Part shown: in pieces, positions 39,489 through 48,963 of the stretch
Numbering within the stretch: the first letter of the stretch is position 1
Layout of the letters: every line of letters starts with the position of its first letter
Origin: Vibrio sp. ES.051
Lineage (GTDB): Bacteria; Pseudomonadota; Gammaproteobacteria; Enterobacterales; Vibrionaceae
DNA length: 64,000 nt
Direction: 5' to 3'
Assembly: GCF_002563795.1 (NCBI RefSeq)
Contig: NZ_PDJL01000005.1
Location: 124,001 to 188,000 of the forward strand
Notes under the pieces: model-generated
Seen by the model: only the letters and a program-made list of their open reading frames with translations
Databases searched by the model: none
What the model was told of the DNA's origin: nothing
Position numbers and translations under genes: made by a program

Positions 39489-39881
39489 CTAATTATCTTG
39501 TGCTTCTCTAATTTGAACACGGAATTGTGTGCCATTTGGATTTACAGTCACTTCAGACAACGTGACTTGCTCAAATCCTCGTACAATCATTTTTCGCCAC
39601 GGACCAAGCTGGGTATTCACTTCCAACCCATTGTTGTCATACCAATAGAAGCGGTAAAGAATATGCTGGTCACCTTTATAGTTACTGCTTAGTTGCACCA
39701 TCCCACGTGGACGATCATCTACGTAAGTGGTGGTGATGTTGTCAACTAATAAGCGACTACCCAAAACGTTATCATTAAAAAATACTTTTTGCGTTTGACC
39801 ATCAATTCGGACGCCTGCAGTATTTGCTGCGCACCCACCCAAACCAATGACCATTATTAAGCCAATAAGCCATGCTTTCAT
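39489..39881 (-). CDS. ycfL: YcfL family lipoprotein
   Basis: 130-residue lipoprotein: signal MKAWLIGLIMVIG with lipobox LGGC (Cys17), then YcfL/DUF1425 signatures NNVLGSRLLV-like strands (FFNDNVLGSRLLVDNITT) and LQFRFYWYD-like HILYRFYWYDNNGLEV. Structure known for the family is an LpoB-like small domain, but the role is unclear. Its ATG overlaps the stop of the upstream COG3014 gene by one base (TAATG), so the two are coupled. Confidence 0.85.
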   Translation of the reverse strand: MKAWLIGLIMVIGLGGCAANTAGVRIDGQTQKVFFNDNVLGSRLLVDNITTTYVDDRPRGMVQLSSNYKGDQHILYRFYWYDNNGLEVNTQLGPWRKMIVRGFEQVTLSEVTVNPNGTQFRVQIREAQDN

Positions 39882-41278
39882 TACAGTCTCCCTAGCTGTT
39901 TATGCCACACGGTTGAGTGTGCTCCCTGACGGGATACCCATACCAATGTAGTCTGCTGTGCAGGCACTTCAAACTGATAGGTTTGATCACCCAAGTTTAA
40001 ACTTTGTGTTCCCGGTTTCACGACTTGTGAAGCCGTTTTGACTTGCGCAGGCAACGTTTGCCAACTTCTCGTATCTGGTTGCTCGGTCAATGTGTTCCAT
40101 ACGTTGAAAAGTATGTTGCCCACATCATCGCCTTTTTTTGCTGCCTCTTTTCGGATTCGATCTTTTGCCCACACACGAAGGGCTTGACGAATCACCATAG
40201 TGGTCAGCCGCTCATGGAGATCATTTTGTGCCATCGCATTAACATCAGTCAGCGTACTGGAAGGCAATGCCTGACCATTTAAAACCACGTCATGAAAGCG
40301 TTGAGCGCCCTGGTTGGGATAATAAGGAAGTGCTAACGAATAAATAGCCCCGTTATCTCGACTGTCGTAAATCGGTAGATCAATACGCCAACCTTTCAAA
40401 GCCTCCACAACACCTTGTTCATCAATGACGATGACTCGACCTTGAGACTGAGTTAACCCAGAAGGTGCTTTGCCATACCGCTTTTCCAGCATACGTAAGT
40501 CTTCACGCATACCTAGTTTCTTAGCGGCGTACAACGTGCTTTCAACAACTTGTTTATTGTCTGGCATCACAGCGAGTGCTCGTCGGTAATCAACATAAGC
40601 ACTGTTTAAGTCTCGTGAGGCTTCATATAGCAAGCCAGAAAGATAGAACAGATAACCATTTTGCACTGCGCTTAGTTTCTTACCGGCATCAGGATAGCTC
40701 GCCAACACACTGCCTAAATTGGCAGACATGCCTTGCTTTTTCAGGTCTTTTTCTGCTGCTTTTAGTTCTTTTTCACGGGCTTTTCTTGCCGCTTCCTGAA
40801 CTTGATTGGCTCGACGCACTTCAACAAGCGCCCCTTCCAAATCGTTTTTCTGTAGATAGTTTAGCCCGAGATACAGGTGCAAAAAGCCAAGTTCATAATC
40901 GGCGGGATGGTACGCTTTGAGGTTGTCGTTCACCGCGAGAGAGCCGACGCTGGTTGCGGTTTCTGACACAGAAATGGTCGCGCGATCTTGCTGAACACGA
41001 ACGGCACGATCGCCATTTTCCAACGCTTTCAAACTCGTCGGGTAATCTTCAGCAAGAAAAGAAATACGGCCCTTTTCAAAGTTGCCAAGTATCTCGCCAC
41101 CCACTTCGCTCGATTGAAGTTGTTTCGCTTTCGCATATTCCCCTGCAACAACGGCTTGATAAACTTCTTGATTCTGGTTGCTGTAGTGACTAAACAGATT
41201 GCCCGCAGACAAATTCGCGCAGCCAGAGGCAATTAAAGCCCAGCTCATCAGCCCTAACAGCTTTACACCTAGTTTCAC
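39881..41278 (-). CDS. COG3014 family lipoprotein with TPR-like helices
   Basis: 465-residue lipoprotein. I start at the GTG at 41278 (AAT-GTG-AAA), because GGAG lies six bases upstream and the product then begins with a proper lipoprotein signal VKLGVKLLGLMSWALIASGC (Cys20). A further upstream GTG at 41335 would add 19 residues with no sense. The body has helical repeats (about residues 40-230, YAKAKQLQSSEVGGEILG and YELGFLHLYLGLNYLQKNDLEGALVEVRRANQVQ) resembling TPRs. Function is unknown; always encoded with lpoB and ycfL in vibrios, so a link to the PBP1B activation complex is plausible but unproven. Confidence 0.8.
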   Translation of the reverse strand: MKLGVKLLGLMSWALIASGCANLSAGNLFSHYSNQNQEVYQAVVAGEYAKAKQLQSSEVGGEILGNFEKGRISFLAEDYPTSLKALENGDRAVRVQQDRATISVSETATSVGSLAVNDNLKAYHPADYELGFLHLYLGLNYLQKNDLEGALVEVRRANQVQEAARKAREKELKAAEKDLKKQGMSANLGSVLASYPDAGKKLSAVQNGYLFYLSGLLYEASRDLNSAYVDYRRALAVMPDNKQVVESTLYAAKKLGMREDLRMLEKRYGKAPSGLTQSQGRVIVIDEQGVVEALKGWRIDLPIYDSRDNGAIYSLALPYYPNQGAQRFHDVVLNGQALPSSTLTDVNAMAQNDLHERLTTMVIRQALRVWAKDRIRKEAAKKGDDVGNILFNVWNTLTEQPDTRSWQTLPAQVKTASQVVKPGTQSLNLGDQTYQFEVPAQQTTLVWVSRQGAHSTVWHKQLGRL

Positions 41279-41348
41279 ATTTATCTCCACAAATGTGTCA
41301 TTCGACAGGAAAAAGAAGTGGGTGAACTGCGCCACCCACTTTTAAAGC

Positions 41349-41699
41349 TTAGCTCAATACCATTGGACCTAGAGGACGACCGCCTAATAGGTGCATGTGA
41401 ATATGGTAAACCTCTTGGCCACCGTGCGGGTTACAATTAACGATCAAACGGTAGCCGTCTTCGGCAAGGCCTTCCTCTTTGGCTAACTTTTTAGCCACGG
41501 TAAACAAACGCCCCATCATTGCCTCATCTTCAACTTCAACGTCATTCGCTGTCGGGATCAACTTATTAGGAATAATGAGAATATGGCTCGGCGTGCGCGG
41601 GTTAATATCGCGAAAAGCCGTGACTAAATCATCTTGATAAAGAATGTCTGCCGGGATTTCCTTACGAATAATTTTACTAAAGATAGTTTCTTCCGCCAT
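41349..41699 (-). CDS. hinT: HIT-family purine nucleoside phosphoramidase HinT
   Basis: 116-residue protein carrying the histidine triad [16 protein letters not shown] close to its C-terminus, preceded by [18 protein letters not shown]. Hydrolyses adenosine 5'-phosphoramidates and is a ubiquitous small nucleotide hydrolase. It begins the minus-strand run hinT, COG3014, ycfL, lpoB, thiK, ycfP; the COG3014 start lies about 70 bases downstream of the hinT stop. Divergent from the chemoreceptor gene. Confidence 0.93.
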   Translation of the reverse strand: MAEETIFSKIIRKEIPADILYQDDLVTAFRDINPRTPSHILIIPNKLIPTANDVEVEDEAMMGRLFTVAKKLAKEEGLAEDGYRLIVNCNPHGGQEVYHIHMHLLGGRPLGPMVLS

Positions 41700-41935
41700 G
41701 AGAACTCCATTTTATAAGGGTGGGTATATTCCATTTAGTATGCGCCAACCAAAAGCGGAGCTCAATAAAAACAGTGTTCACTTAACATTATTAACCAAAC
41801 GCTAAATAACGAAGCTTGTTTTGTCGTATACGTCATAAAACGTGCATCACAAACTCAATACAATCCAGTAAATTTTGTTACTTTTTAAGACAATAGAAAT
41901 TTATGTTGTCTACTTTTGGGAGAGGAAGCTCACTT

Positions 41936-43927
41936 ATGCGAGGTTCAGTTATTAAACGGATGTATGCCGGCTTTGCGCTGATCATCATCTTATTTGCTGT
42001 CACGATCACTATCATGATGGGGGGAATGAGTAACATTTATGGTAAATTCGAAACCGTTTCTAAATCGTCTTTACCGCTCGTATCACTATCTAACCAAACC
42101 AGCGTTGAGCTGCTTTCTGCCGACAAATCTTTTAAAGACTTCCTGACTACAGAGAATAAACAACGCATGGACGAAATGCGTCAGGAATTTGCTAAATCTC
42201 AACAACGTTTCGAATCCGCATTGACTCAGCTAGAAACGGCAAGCCAGATCTATCCTTCTCTTGCCGAACCTTTTGCAAAACTCAAAACCTTGGAACAGAG
42301 CTATTTTACTGAAGCGCGTGAGGCAATGGACAACTATGAAGCAATGTTCTCTGCGCAAGAAGACGTGCAGAAATCGACACGTCGCTTCCAAAAGCTCAAC
42401 ACTCAACTCTCTGTTGGCCTAAAGGAGTACGTTGCGGATCAATCGAGCATTTCAGTCAAAGTGATAGCAAAAAGTTACTTCATCAAATTGAAGGATGCTG
42501 AAGTCATCACCTCAGACGCTTTAGCCAGTTCTGACCCTGAATTTGTGACGCAAGCTGTAACGAAAAACCGTAAAGCAGTGACGCATTTAAACTATGCCTT
42601 CCGTGGCTTGGTCGCACAGCTGCCTGCATTGGAAAAAGCCTTTGGTGATTCAGTAAAACAGTTTACGCGAGACGTGGGCATGCGCGGCGGGGTGTTAGAT
42701 CAACACAACAGCTACCTCAATGCACGAGCAGCGTTGTACGATAATATTGCCAACCTTGCGAATAAAGTCGATTCCACCATGGCAATTCTTGAGCAATTTA
42801 CTACCACGGCGACGGATAAGCTGAATCAGTCTCTGGCTGACGCTGGTGATATTTACTCAGCCGATGTCACAAAAGCCATTGTGATTGGCGTTATTGTTGT
42901 GCTATTTGCTACCGCTATTGGCTACCACATCGCACACAGTGTGCGCGAACCCCTGACTCGTATTCTAAAAGTACTCGAAAGCTTGACTGAAGGCGACATG
43001 ACTCAACGCATTGATATTCGTTACAACAACGAGTTCAGCCGCGTTGGTGGCCATATCAACTCTTTAGCAGACAGTTTGCATGAGGTTCTGGTTAAGCTCA
43101 ATGAAGCATCAGACAATCTCTCTTCGACGGCCTCAAGCAACGAAAAAACGTCGTCTCACGCGCAATCTAAATTAAGCACTCAGCGCGAGCAAACCGCCAA
43201 CGTGGCAACCGCCATGACAGAAATGTCGCACTCGGTACAAGAAGTGGCTCAGAGCGCACAAGGCTCCCTAGAGATGGTGCAACGTGTAGAATCTGCCTCT
43301 GAAGAAGGTAGACACGTGATGAGCAGTAATATTTCGACCATCAACCAACTAGAGACACGCTTAAATGAATCTGTTTCTGCGGTTTCTGACCTGCAAAAAA
43401 TGAGTGGTAAAATTGGCTCTATTCTGGATGTAATTCGCAACATCGCCGAACAAACAAATCTGTTGGCGTTGAATGCTGCAATTGAAGCCGCTCGAGCTGG
43501 TGAACAAGGTCGTGGTTTTGCGGTTGTAGCAGATGAAGTGCGTGTACTGGCATCAAGAACCACCCAATCAACGACAGAAATTGAGTCGATGATCAGTAAT
43601 TTACAGTCAAGCTCTCAATCAGCTAACCAAGTGATCCAAAGTTGTATGAGCGATATGGAAATGTCTATCGAGCAAGCATCAAAAGCGAATAGCTCGATGG
43701 AAGAAATCCAAGCGTTAATCATCGAAATCAGCCAAATGAGTACTCATATCTCACAAGCGGCTGCCGAGCAAAGTGAAACGTCAACAGACATAGCACGTAA
43801 CATCGAAGATATTAATAATATCGCAGATGAAAGCTACCAAGCGATGTCCAGCATTGCACATACCAGTGAGTCATTAACTCACTTAGCTCATCAACAGAAC
43901 GAATTGGTTCACCGATTTAAATTATAA
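41936..43927 (+). CDS. Methyl-accepting chemotaxis protein
   Basis: 663-residue transmembrane chemoreceptor. Membrane helix 1 near residues 10-31 ([18 protein letters not shown]), a predicted all-helical periplasmic ligand domain of about 270 residues (long four-helix type, possibly HBM), helix 2 near 303-325 ([20 protein letters not shown]), a HAMP domain, then the signalling domain with the highly conserved hairpin [37 protein letters not shown]. The ATG at 41936 is preferred over 41903 because of AGAGGAAG nine bases upstream. The ligand is unknown. It has no cytoplasmic tail pentapeptide. Terminator follows at 43971. Confidence 0.92.
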   Translation: MRGSVIKRMYAGFALIIILFAVTITIMMGGMSNIYGKFETVSKSSLPLVSLSNQTSVELLSADKSFKDFLTTENKQRMDEMRQEFAKSQQRFESALTQLETASQIYPSLAEPFAKLKTLEQSYFTEAREAMDNYEAMFSAQEDVQKSTRRFQKLNTQLSVGLKEYVADQSSISVKVIAKSYFIKLKDAEVITSDALASSDPEFVTQAVTKNRKAVTHLNYAFRGLVAQLPALEKAFGDSVKQFTRDVGMRGGVLDQHNSYLNARAALYDNIANLANKVDSTMAILEQFTTTATDKLNQSLADAGDIYSADVTKAIVIGVIVVLFATAIGYHIAHSVREPLTRILKVLESLTEGDMTQRIDIRYNNEFSRVGGHINSLADSLHEVLVKLNEASDNLSSTASSNEKTSSHAQSKLSTQREQTANVATAMTEMSHSVQEVAQSAQGSLEMVQRVESASEEGRHVMSSNISTINQLETRLNESVSAVSDLQKMSGKIGSILDVIRNIAEQTNLLALNAAIEAARAGEQGRGFAVVADEVRVLASRTTQSTTEIESMISNLQSSSQSANQVIQSCMSDMEMSIEQASKANSSMEEIQALIIEISQMSTHISQAAAEQSETSTDIARNIEDINNIADESYQAMSSIAHTSESLTHLAHQQNELVHRFKL

Positions 43928-43970
43928 AAAATGATAATTTCGTGCACTAATTAGTGCAACCAACTGTATA

Positions 43971-44005
43971 AGGGCGACTTTTTGTTAAGTCGCCCTTGTT
44001 TTTTG
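43971..44005 (+). terminator. Terminator of the chemoreceptor gene
   Basis: AGGGCGACTT / AAGTCGCCCT stem with a six-base loop followed by TGTTTTTTG. It isolates the CARF nuclease gene from upstream transcription. Confidence 0.85.
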
Positions 44006-44088
44006 TCGGCCGTGTCTACATATGGTTAATATGGCTTGCTCATCCCCTTGCACACCTCTTTCGAGCGGCCACATTAAAAGGAAAATCT

Positions 44089-45249
44089 ATGGCTGTTCAT
44101 GTTGGTATTATCGACCAAGACCCAGTGAGATTGGTCACTCCTCTTTTAGACAATCGCACCTTAAGTACACATATCGTCTTTATCGGAGATAAGAGCCAAA
44201 AACATATTTTTTATCGACTGAGTGCCGTGTTAGAACAGCGTGAGATCACCTCGGAATTTTTTGAAATTCCTTCCGCAGTAAATACCTCTTTGATTAAACA
44301 ATCGATTCAGAAGTTAGCCAAAGATCTACACGAACGCGGCGAAGACGTAAAACTGAACGCCAGCGGTGGCCTCCGTCACCGATTATTATCTGTATACGAA
44401 GTTTTCCGCACCTATCATTGGCCAATATTTGTTGTCGAACCAAGTAGCGACAAGCTCTGCTGGCTATATCCTGATGGCAAAGAAGACACTCAAGTCGAAG
44501 ACCACATTAAAATTTCCGACTACCTTACTATTTTTGGTGCTCGTGGCGAATTCCACCATGTCGATTTACCACCTCTTCTTGATAAAAAGCTGTATGAGCT
44601 TGGTGAACGTTGGGCATCTAACGCACTCGAGCTTGGCCCTGGCTTAGCGACACTCAACTACCTCGCCACGACATGTCGTAAGGAACAAAAGTTGGATGTA
44701 GCGTTATCTGAGAAGCAACAAGGCTATCGTGAGCTCAACATGCTGATTTCTGATTTAGTCGAAGCTCAAATCGCGACCTATGAGAATGGGATATTGACGT
44801 TTGCAGATGAGGATGCGCGACGTTTTTCAAACGGTGAATGGCTCGAAACACTGGTTAACAGCACCGTCAAACAGATTCAGGACACGATGCCAACCATTCA
44901 AGATCGCTCATTGAATGTACAAGTCTACCGTAAGCTTGGTGAAAGCGAAGTGCGCAATGAATTGGATGTGGCCACGGTAGTCAACAATAAACTGCATATA
45001 ATCGAGTGTAAAACCAAAGGCATGCGTGATGATGGCGATGATACCTTATACAAACTTGAGTCGCTGCGGGATCTGCTAGGTGGCCTACAAGCACGTGCCA
45101 TGTTAGTCAGCTTTCGTCCGCTTCGTCATAACGACATTACTCGCGCAGAAGATCTTGGTTTGGCGCTCATTGGCCCTGATGAGTTGAAGGATTTAAGAAC
45201 ACACCTGACCGCTTGGTTTAAAGATGCGGGTGGCTCTGACGAAATTTAG
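44089..45249 (+). CDS. CARF domain - PD-(D/E)XK nuclease (DUF1887; VC1899/Card1 family)
   Basis: 386 residues, practically the size I recall for V. cholerae VC1899, whose crystal structure (PDB 1XMX) gave the first view of a CARF-type protein fused to a PD-(D/E)XK nuclease. Visible parts: N-terminal Rossmann-like CARF domain with FIGDKSQ (31-37) and NASGGLR (90-96), the place of the ligand-loop motif; a central wHTH-like region; and a C-terminal nuclease with NELD (Asp293), then IIECK (Glu306, Lys308). Card1/Can2 relatives are cyclic tetra-adenylate activated nucleases in type III CRISPR. Here there are no cas genes or repeats nearby. Start ATG follows AAAAGGAAAA. Single gene between its own flanking terminators. 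Confidence 0.88.
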   Translation: MAVHVGIIDQDPVRLVTPLLDNRTLSTHIVFIGDKSQKHIFYRLSAVLEQREITSEFFEIPSAVNTSLIKQSIQKLAKDLHERGEDVKLNASGGLRHRLLSVYEVFRTYHWPIFVVEPSSDKLCWLYPDGKEDTQVEDHIKISDYLTIFGARGEFHHVDLPPLLDKKLYELGERWASNALELGPGLATLNYLATTCRKEQKLDVALSEKQQGYRELNMLISDLVEAQIATYENGILTFADEDARRFSNGEWLETLVNSTVKQIQDTMPTIQDRSLNVQVYRKLGESEVRNELDVATVVNNKLHIIECKTKGMRDDGDDTLYKLESLRDLLGGLQARAMLVSFRPLRHNDITRAEDLGLALIGPDELKDLRTHLTAWFKDAGGSDEI

Positions 45250-45361
45250 CGAATCACGTGACACTCACATAATGTCAACAACCTGAGCTTGTGGACTTAT
45301 CCCGTGCTCAGGTTAAAAAGAAATAAGTTTGAGAACAAAGCGACACTGTTCCATTAATAGC

Positions 45362-45395
45362 AAAAACCAGAGGCGAGTGAGCCTCTGGTTTTTTA
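45362..45395. terminator. Terminator between the CARF nuclease gene and udp
   Basis: AAAACCAGAGGC / GCCTCTGGTTTT stem with a six-base loop and T-run. Convergent genes on both sides. Confidence 0.85.
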
Positions 45396-45424
45396 TGTGT
45401 GTTTAAAATGCCAATTATTGCGAG

Positions 45425-46183
45425 TTAAAGCATTTTACGTGCAGCTTCTACTACCACTTTAATTGAACGAGCTTCCGTTTCTTTCAATGTTGAATGATCT
45501 GGAATCTCTTTTTGTGTACGGTTGATGATGACCCCCGCGACACAACCTGCTTTTAAACCAGAGCTTGCACACATGGTCAGAAGCGTTGCAGATTCCATTT
45601 CGAAGTTCAATACACCCATGTCTTGCCACTCTTGCATAGAGCCTTGGAAGCGCTTAACCACGCGACCAGAGAACGTATCGTAACGCTCTTGACCTGGGTA
45701 GAAAGTATCACTTGATGCAGTCACCCCCATGTGAACCGTCGCGCCAGACTCTTCTACGGCAGCTTTCATTGCGGTTGCCACTTCAAAGTCAGCAACTGCT
45801 GGGAATTCCATTGGAGCAAAGTGTAGGCTCGCACCATCAAGACGTACGGAACCTGTCGTCACGATCATGTCGCCAACATTAACGTGTGGTTGGATAGCGC
45901 CCGTTGTACCCACACGCAGGAAAGTGCGAACACCAAGTTGCGCCAACTCTTCTACAGCAATGGAAGTAGATGGACCACCAATACCAGTCGAACAAACCAC
46001 AACAGGTTTACCGTCCAATTCTGCACGGTAAAGCGTGTATTCACGTTGACTCGCTAAGAATTCTGGGTTCTCCATTTGTTCTGCGATTTTTTGCACGCGT
46101 GCTGGATCACCAGGAATAATGGCTAGAGTCGCCCCATTAAGATCAGCTTCAGTAACACCTAAATGGAATACAGCTTGAGACAT
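45425..46183 (-). CDS. udp: Uridine phosphorylase
   Basis: 252-residue nucleoside phosphorylase that splits uridine into uracil and ribose-1-phosphate in pyrimidine salvage. Signatures are [15 protein letters not shown] at the start (phosphate-binding GDPxR), [24 protein letters not shown], and [14 protein letters not shown]. Length equals E. coli Udp (253). A CRP-like site (46279-46294) lies about 100 bases upstream of the start; E. coli udp is controlled by CRP and CytR, so cAMP-dependent control is likely here. Confidence 0.95.
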   Translation of the reverse strand: MSQAVFHLGVTEADLNGATLAIIPGDPARVQKIAEQMENPEFLASQREYTLYRAELDGKPVVVCSTGIGGPSTSIAVEELAQLGVRTFLRVGTTGAIQPHVNVGDMIVTTGSVRLDGASLHFAPMEFPAVADFEVATAMKAAVEESGATVHMGVTASSDTFYPGQERYDTFSGRVVKRFQGSMQEWQDMGVLNFEMESATLLTMCASSGLKAGCVAGVIINRTQKEIPDHSTLKETEARSIKVVVEAARKML

Positions 46184-46496
46184 AAGTCGCTCCTTGTTGT
46201 GGCTTATTTTATAAACAATAAGCTCATTAATCAGTTATTGGGTACAGATGCACTGTAGCGAACCTTTCATTGATATAGAGTGATCGAAATCACAATGAGA
46301 AAATGTAATAAAGTCACAATTTCAAGTAAAAACAGGCTTCATCACACTTTTAACTCAAAATCTCATCCCGTTGCATAATAATAGGTGATTATCAAAACTA
46401 ATTCTTCTCATAGAACCAAACACCTCAACGTTGTTTAAGAATAAAGCCCGAGGCAACGCATGCCTATGCCTCGGACGGGTTATCCCACTCGATAAC
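46184..46496. other. Intergenic region between udp and the zinc ATPase gene (313 bases)
   Basis: Holds the udp promoter with the CRP-like site, and the 3' flank of the zntA-like gene. I see no gene or clear terminator hairpin beyond a short stem near 46447-46485 (GCCTATGCCTCGG region). Confidence 0.4.
46279..46294. promoter_or_regulatory. CRP-like binding site upstream of udp
   Basis: AGTGATCGAAATCACA, close to the symmetric consensus TGTGATCTAGATCACA (mismatches at the outermost and central bases only). About 96 bases before the udp ATG. Confidence 0.55.
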
Positions 46497-48803
46497 TTAC
46501 TTTATTTGCTTGGATTCAAAGCGAAGCAGTCGCAACGCGTTCAAGGTCACTAGCGCGGTGGCACCACTATCGGCCAGAACAGCCACCCACAATCCAGTGA
46601 TGCCCAGTAAGCTGGTTACCAAGAATACTCCTTTCAAGCCAAGTGCCAATGCGACGTTCTGACGAATATTGTTCAATGTCGCGCGCGATAACTCTATCAT
46701 TGCAGGCAATTCGACTAATCGGTTGTGTGTTAACGCCGCATCTGCAGTTTCTAGCGCAACGTCGGTACCGCCTCCCATGGCAATTCCTATGCTAGACGCT
46801 TTCATCGCTGGCGCATCATTAATACCATCACCAACCATAGCGACAATGTGTTGTTTAGATAACGCCTCAACGTAACGCACTTTATCCGCTGGTAGCAGAC
46901 TGGCTTGATAATCCAAACCAATTTGGTTAGCTATGGCTTGCGCACTACGCGGGTTATCGCCAGTTAACATCACGGAGGTCACCCCAAGCTCCCGAAGGAT
47001 TGCAATCGCCTCTTGAGCGTCCTGACGTAAGGTGTCCTGCCATGCAATTACGCCGATAACTTGGTCGTCGTAACGTACGATGACCACCGTCTTTCCTTGT
47101 TGCTCTAACTCAACAACGTGCTCTTCTGTTGCTTGAGACAATGAGAAGTTGACTTTTGAAGGCGCGCTAATTTGAACAAGTTTTCCGTCTACGTACCCTG
47201 TAATTCCAGAACCGACTTGCGTGGTTTTATCTGTCGCCTCCGGAATGCTTATTCCCTGCGCCTTTACTTTGTTCACTAGCGAGACGGCAAGAGGGTGACT
47301 GGCTCCGACTTCAATAGATGCAGTGAGACTTAGTAACGTCTCTTCGCTCACTTCAAAAGCCAACACATCGGTCACTTGAGGTTTACCTTGAGTTAAGGTG
47401 CCTGTTTTATCGAACGCGACAGATTCAACTCTACCAAGTAGTTCTAATGCAGCTCCCCCTTTGATTAACGCTCCGCGCTTCGCTCCTGCAGCTAAACCAG
47501 ACGTAATCGCGGCCGGTGTTGAAATAACTAACGCACACGGACAAGCAATTAGCAATAATGCCAAACCTCGGTAAATCCACGTTTCCCATGGTTGGGCGAA
47601 CAGCAAAGGTGGCGTAATGATGACGGTCAGTGATACCAACATCATAAATGGTGTGTACCAGCGACTAAATTTATCCAAGAAACGTTCCAGTGGCGCCTTA
47701 CGAGACTCTGCTTCTTCAATCAAATGAAGGATCCGGTCAATCGCGTTTTCACCTTGACGAGAAGTGACCTCCACCTGAACCACTTTGTCGACGACAACAG
47801 CACCCGCCATAATTTTGCTGCCCTTTTCGTGATCTACTGGCACTGACTCACCAGTCAAGGCACTTTCGTCAAAGCTTGCAAACGCGCTTGTTAACACACC
47901 ATCGGCGGGTAAACGCCCACCCGGTGCGATTTCTATGATATCTCTAGGTTCAAGTTGTGCAGCCGGTACTTGTTTTCGTTCTCCATCGACAATTACGGTC
48001 GAGTTTTCTGGAACCAAATCCATCAGTGCTTGAACGCCACTTCGAGCGCGAGATGATGCGTGTGCTTCTAACTTTTCACCAATAAGGAACAACAACAGCA
48101 CCATCGCCGCCTCAGCGGTTTCACCAAGATATAACGCACCAAGCGCCGCTACACTCATTAATGTTTCAATCGCAAATGGCGTACCGCTACGAGCCAACTT
48201 AATCGCTTTCATTGCAATCGGGTATAAACCAAACAAGCACGTCAAAGTGAATAACCAAGCGCTTATTTGCGGATCGATCTTAGAAATTGCCGCCGCGACA
48301 GCCATCGCGCCAGAAATTGAGAGAATTTGGATGTTATTTTTTACGATCCCACGCCAACCTTTAGCCGCTGTATTTGGTTTTGGAGCACCTAGTGAAGAAA
48401 GCGGAAAACCCGTTTGTTGTGCGGTATGTTCAATCGCAGATGTCAGTTTATGATCATCAAAATCGACGACCAGTTTTTCTGTTGCAAACAGGACTTTGGC
48501 TTGGCTAACACCTTGCAAAGACGTAATGGCTTTCTCAAGTTTTTGCGCACATGAAGGGCAATCCATACCTGACACAAGCCACGAATTGCGAATTGGGGAA
48601 TAATTCTCCCTCGAGGGCTCTTCTTCCTCGCCTGGGTCGGCGCTACAGCTCTCTTCACTGCAACAGGAACTGTCGGACACTTCTACGCCTGCTTGAGAAA
48701 TGTTGAGTGAAGATTTGACTGGTGCACAGCACGACTCGCTCGCACTAAACGGCACCGCAGTTTTGATTTTTCGAGATTGGCAACCTTGATGTTTCGTACA
48801 CAT
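46497..48803 (-). CDS. zntA: ZntA-type Zn/Cd/Pb-exporting P1B ATPase
   Basis: 768-residue metal-efflux P-type ATPase. A Cys-rich N-terminus (several CC pairs over residues 1-60), a metal-binding GMDCPSC domain (residues about 74-80), eight membrane helices, the transmembrane metal site CPC (ACPCALVIS), phosphorylation motif DKTGTLT, HP motif (SHPLAVS), and GDGINDAPA. The CPC type with an added Cys-rich extension is characteristic of zinc/cadmium/lead pumps, but a copper alternative is ruled out only by similarity. The promoter carries a MerR-type operator (48847-48877). The adjacent CBS gene is separate. Confidence 0.9.
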   Translation of the reverse strand: MCTKHQGCQSRKIKTAVPFSASESCCAPVKSSLNISQAGVEVSDSSCCSEESCSADPGEEEEPSRENYSPIRNSWLVSGMDCPSCAQKLEKAITSLQGVSQAKVLFATEKLVVDFDDHKLTSAIEHTAQQTGFPLSSLGAPKPNTAAKGWRGIVKNNIQILSISGAMAVAAAISKIDPQISAWLFTLTCLFGLYPIAMKAIKLARSGTPFAIETLMSVAALGALYLGETAEAAMVLLLFLIGEKLEAHASSRARSGVQALMDLVPENSTVIVDGERKQVPAAQLEPRDIIEIAPGGRLPADGVLTSAFASFDESALTGESVPVDHEKGSKIMAGAVVVDKVVQVEVTSRQGENAIDRILHLIEEAESRKAPLERFLDKFSRWYTPFMMLVSLTVIITPPLLFAQPWETWIYRGLALLLIACPCALVISTPAAITSGLAAGAKRGALIKGGAALELLGRVESVAFDKTGTLTQGKPQVTDVLAFEVSEETLLSLTASIEVGASHPLAVSLVNKVKAQGISIPEATDKTTQVGSGITGYVDGKLVQISAPSKVNFSLSQATEEHVVELEQQGKTVVIVRYDDQVIGVIAWQDTLRQDAQEAIAILRELGVTSVMLTGDNPRSAQAIANQIGLDYQASLLPADKVRYVEALSKQHIVAMVGDGINDAPAMKASSIGIAMGGGTDVALETADAALTHNRLVELPAMIELSRATLNNIRQNVALALGLKGVFLVTSLLGITGLWVAVLADSGATALVTLNALRLLRFESKQIK

Positions 48804-48846
48804 AATTTATTTTCCTTACTGGTATAGGCTTTGTACCTGTGACCAA

Positions 48847-48877
48847 GGATAAACCTTAGAGTCAGCTCCAAGGTCAA
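48847..48877 (-). promoter_or_regulatory. MerR-family type promoter with long spacer for zntA
   Basis: Minus-strand -35 TTGACC and -10 TTATCC separated by 19 bases; a nine-base inverted repeat (ACCTTGGAG / CTCTAAGGT, 8 of 9 matched, four-base centre) covers the spacer. This overlong spacer with a dyad is the hallmark of ZntR/CueR/MerR-activated promoters, so a Zn-responsive ZntR-like activator encoded elsewhere is the likely controller. Confidence 0.75.
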
Positions 48878-48916
48878 GTTTTTTTTGATGAAAAGTTATT
48901 ATTGTTGTTGGTGAAT

Positions 48917-48941
48917 ACAAAAAAGACGCCGAAGCGTCTTT
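48917..48941 (-). terminator. Terminator of the CBS-domain gene
   Basis: AAAGACGC / GCGTCTTT stem with a four-base CGAA loop and, on the minus strand, a following T-run; lies 23 bases after the CBS stop codon. Confidence 0.75.
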
Positions 48942-48963
48942 ATCGATAGAACATGGCTGCCAA

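Noticed and set aside
43996..44088. Upstream extension of the CARF nuclease
   Set aside because: The extra 31 residues overlap the chemoreceptor terminator. A strong ribosome site precedes the ATG at 44089, and the family length fits from there.
46303..46319. Second CRP site upstream of udp
   Set aside because: The half-sites are spaced by five rather than six bases and one half is weak.
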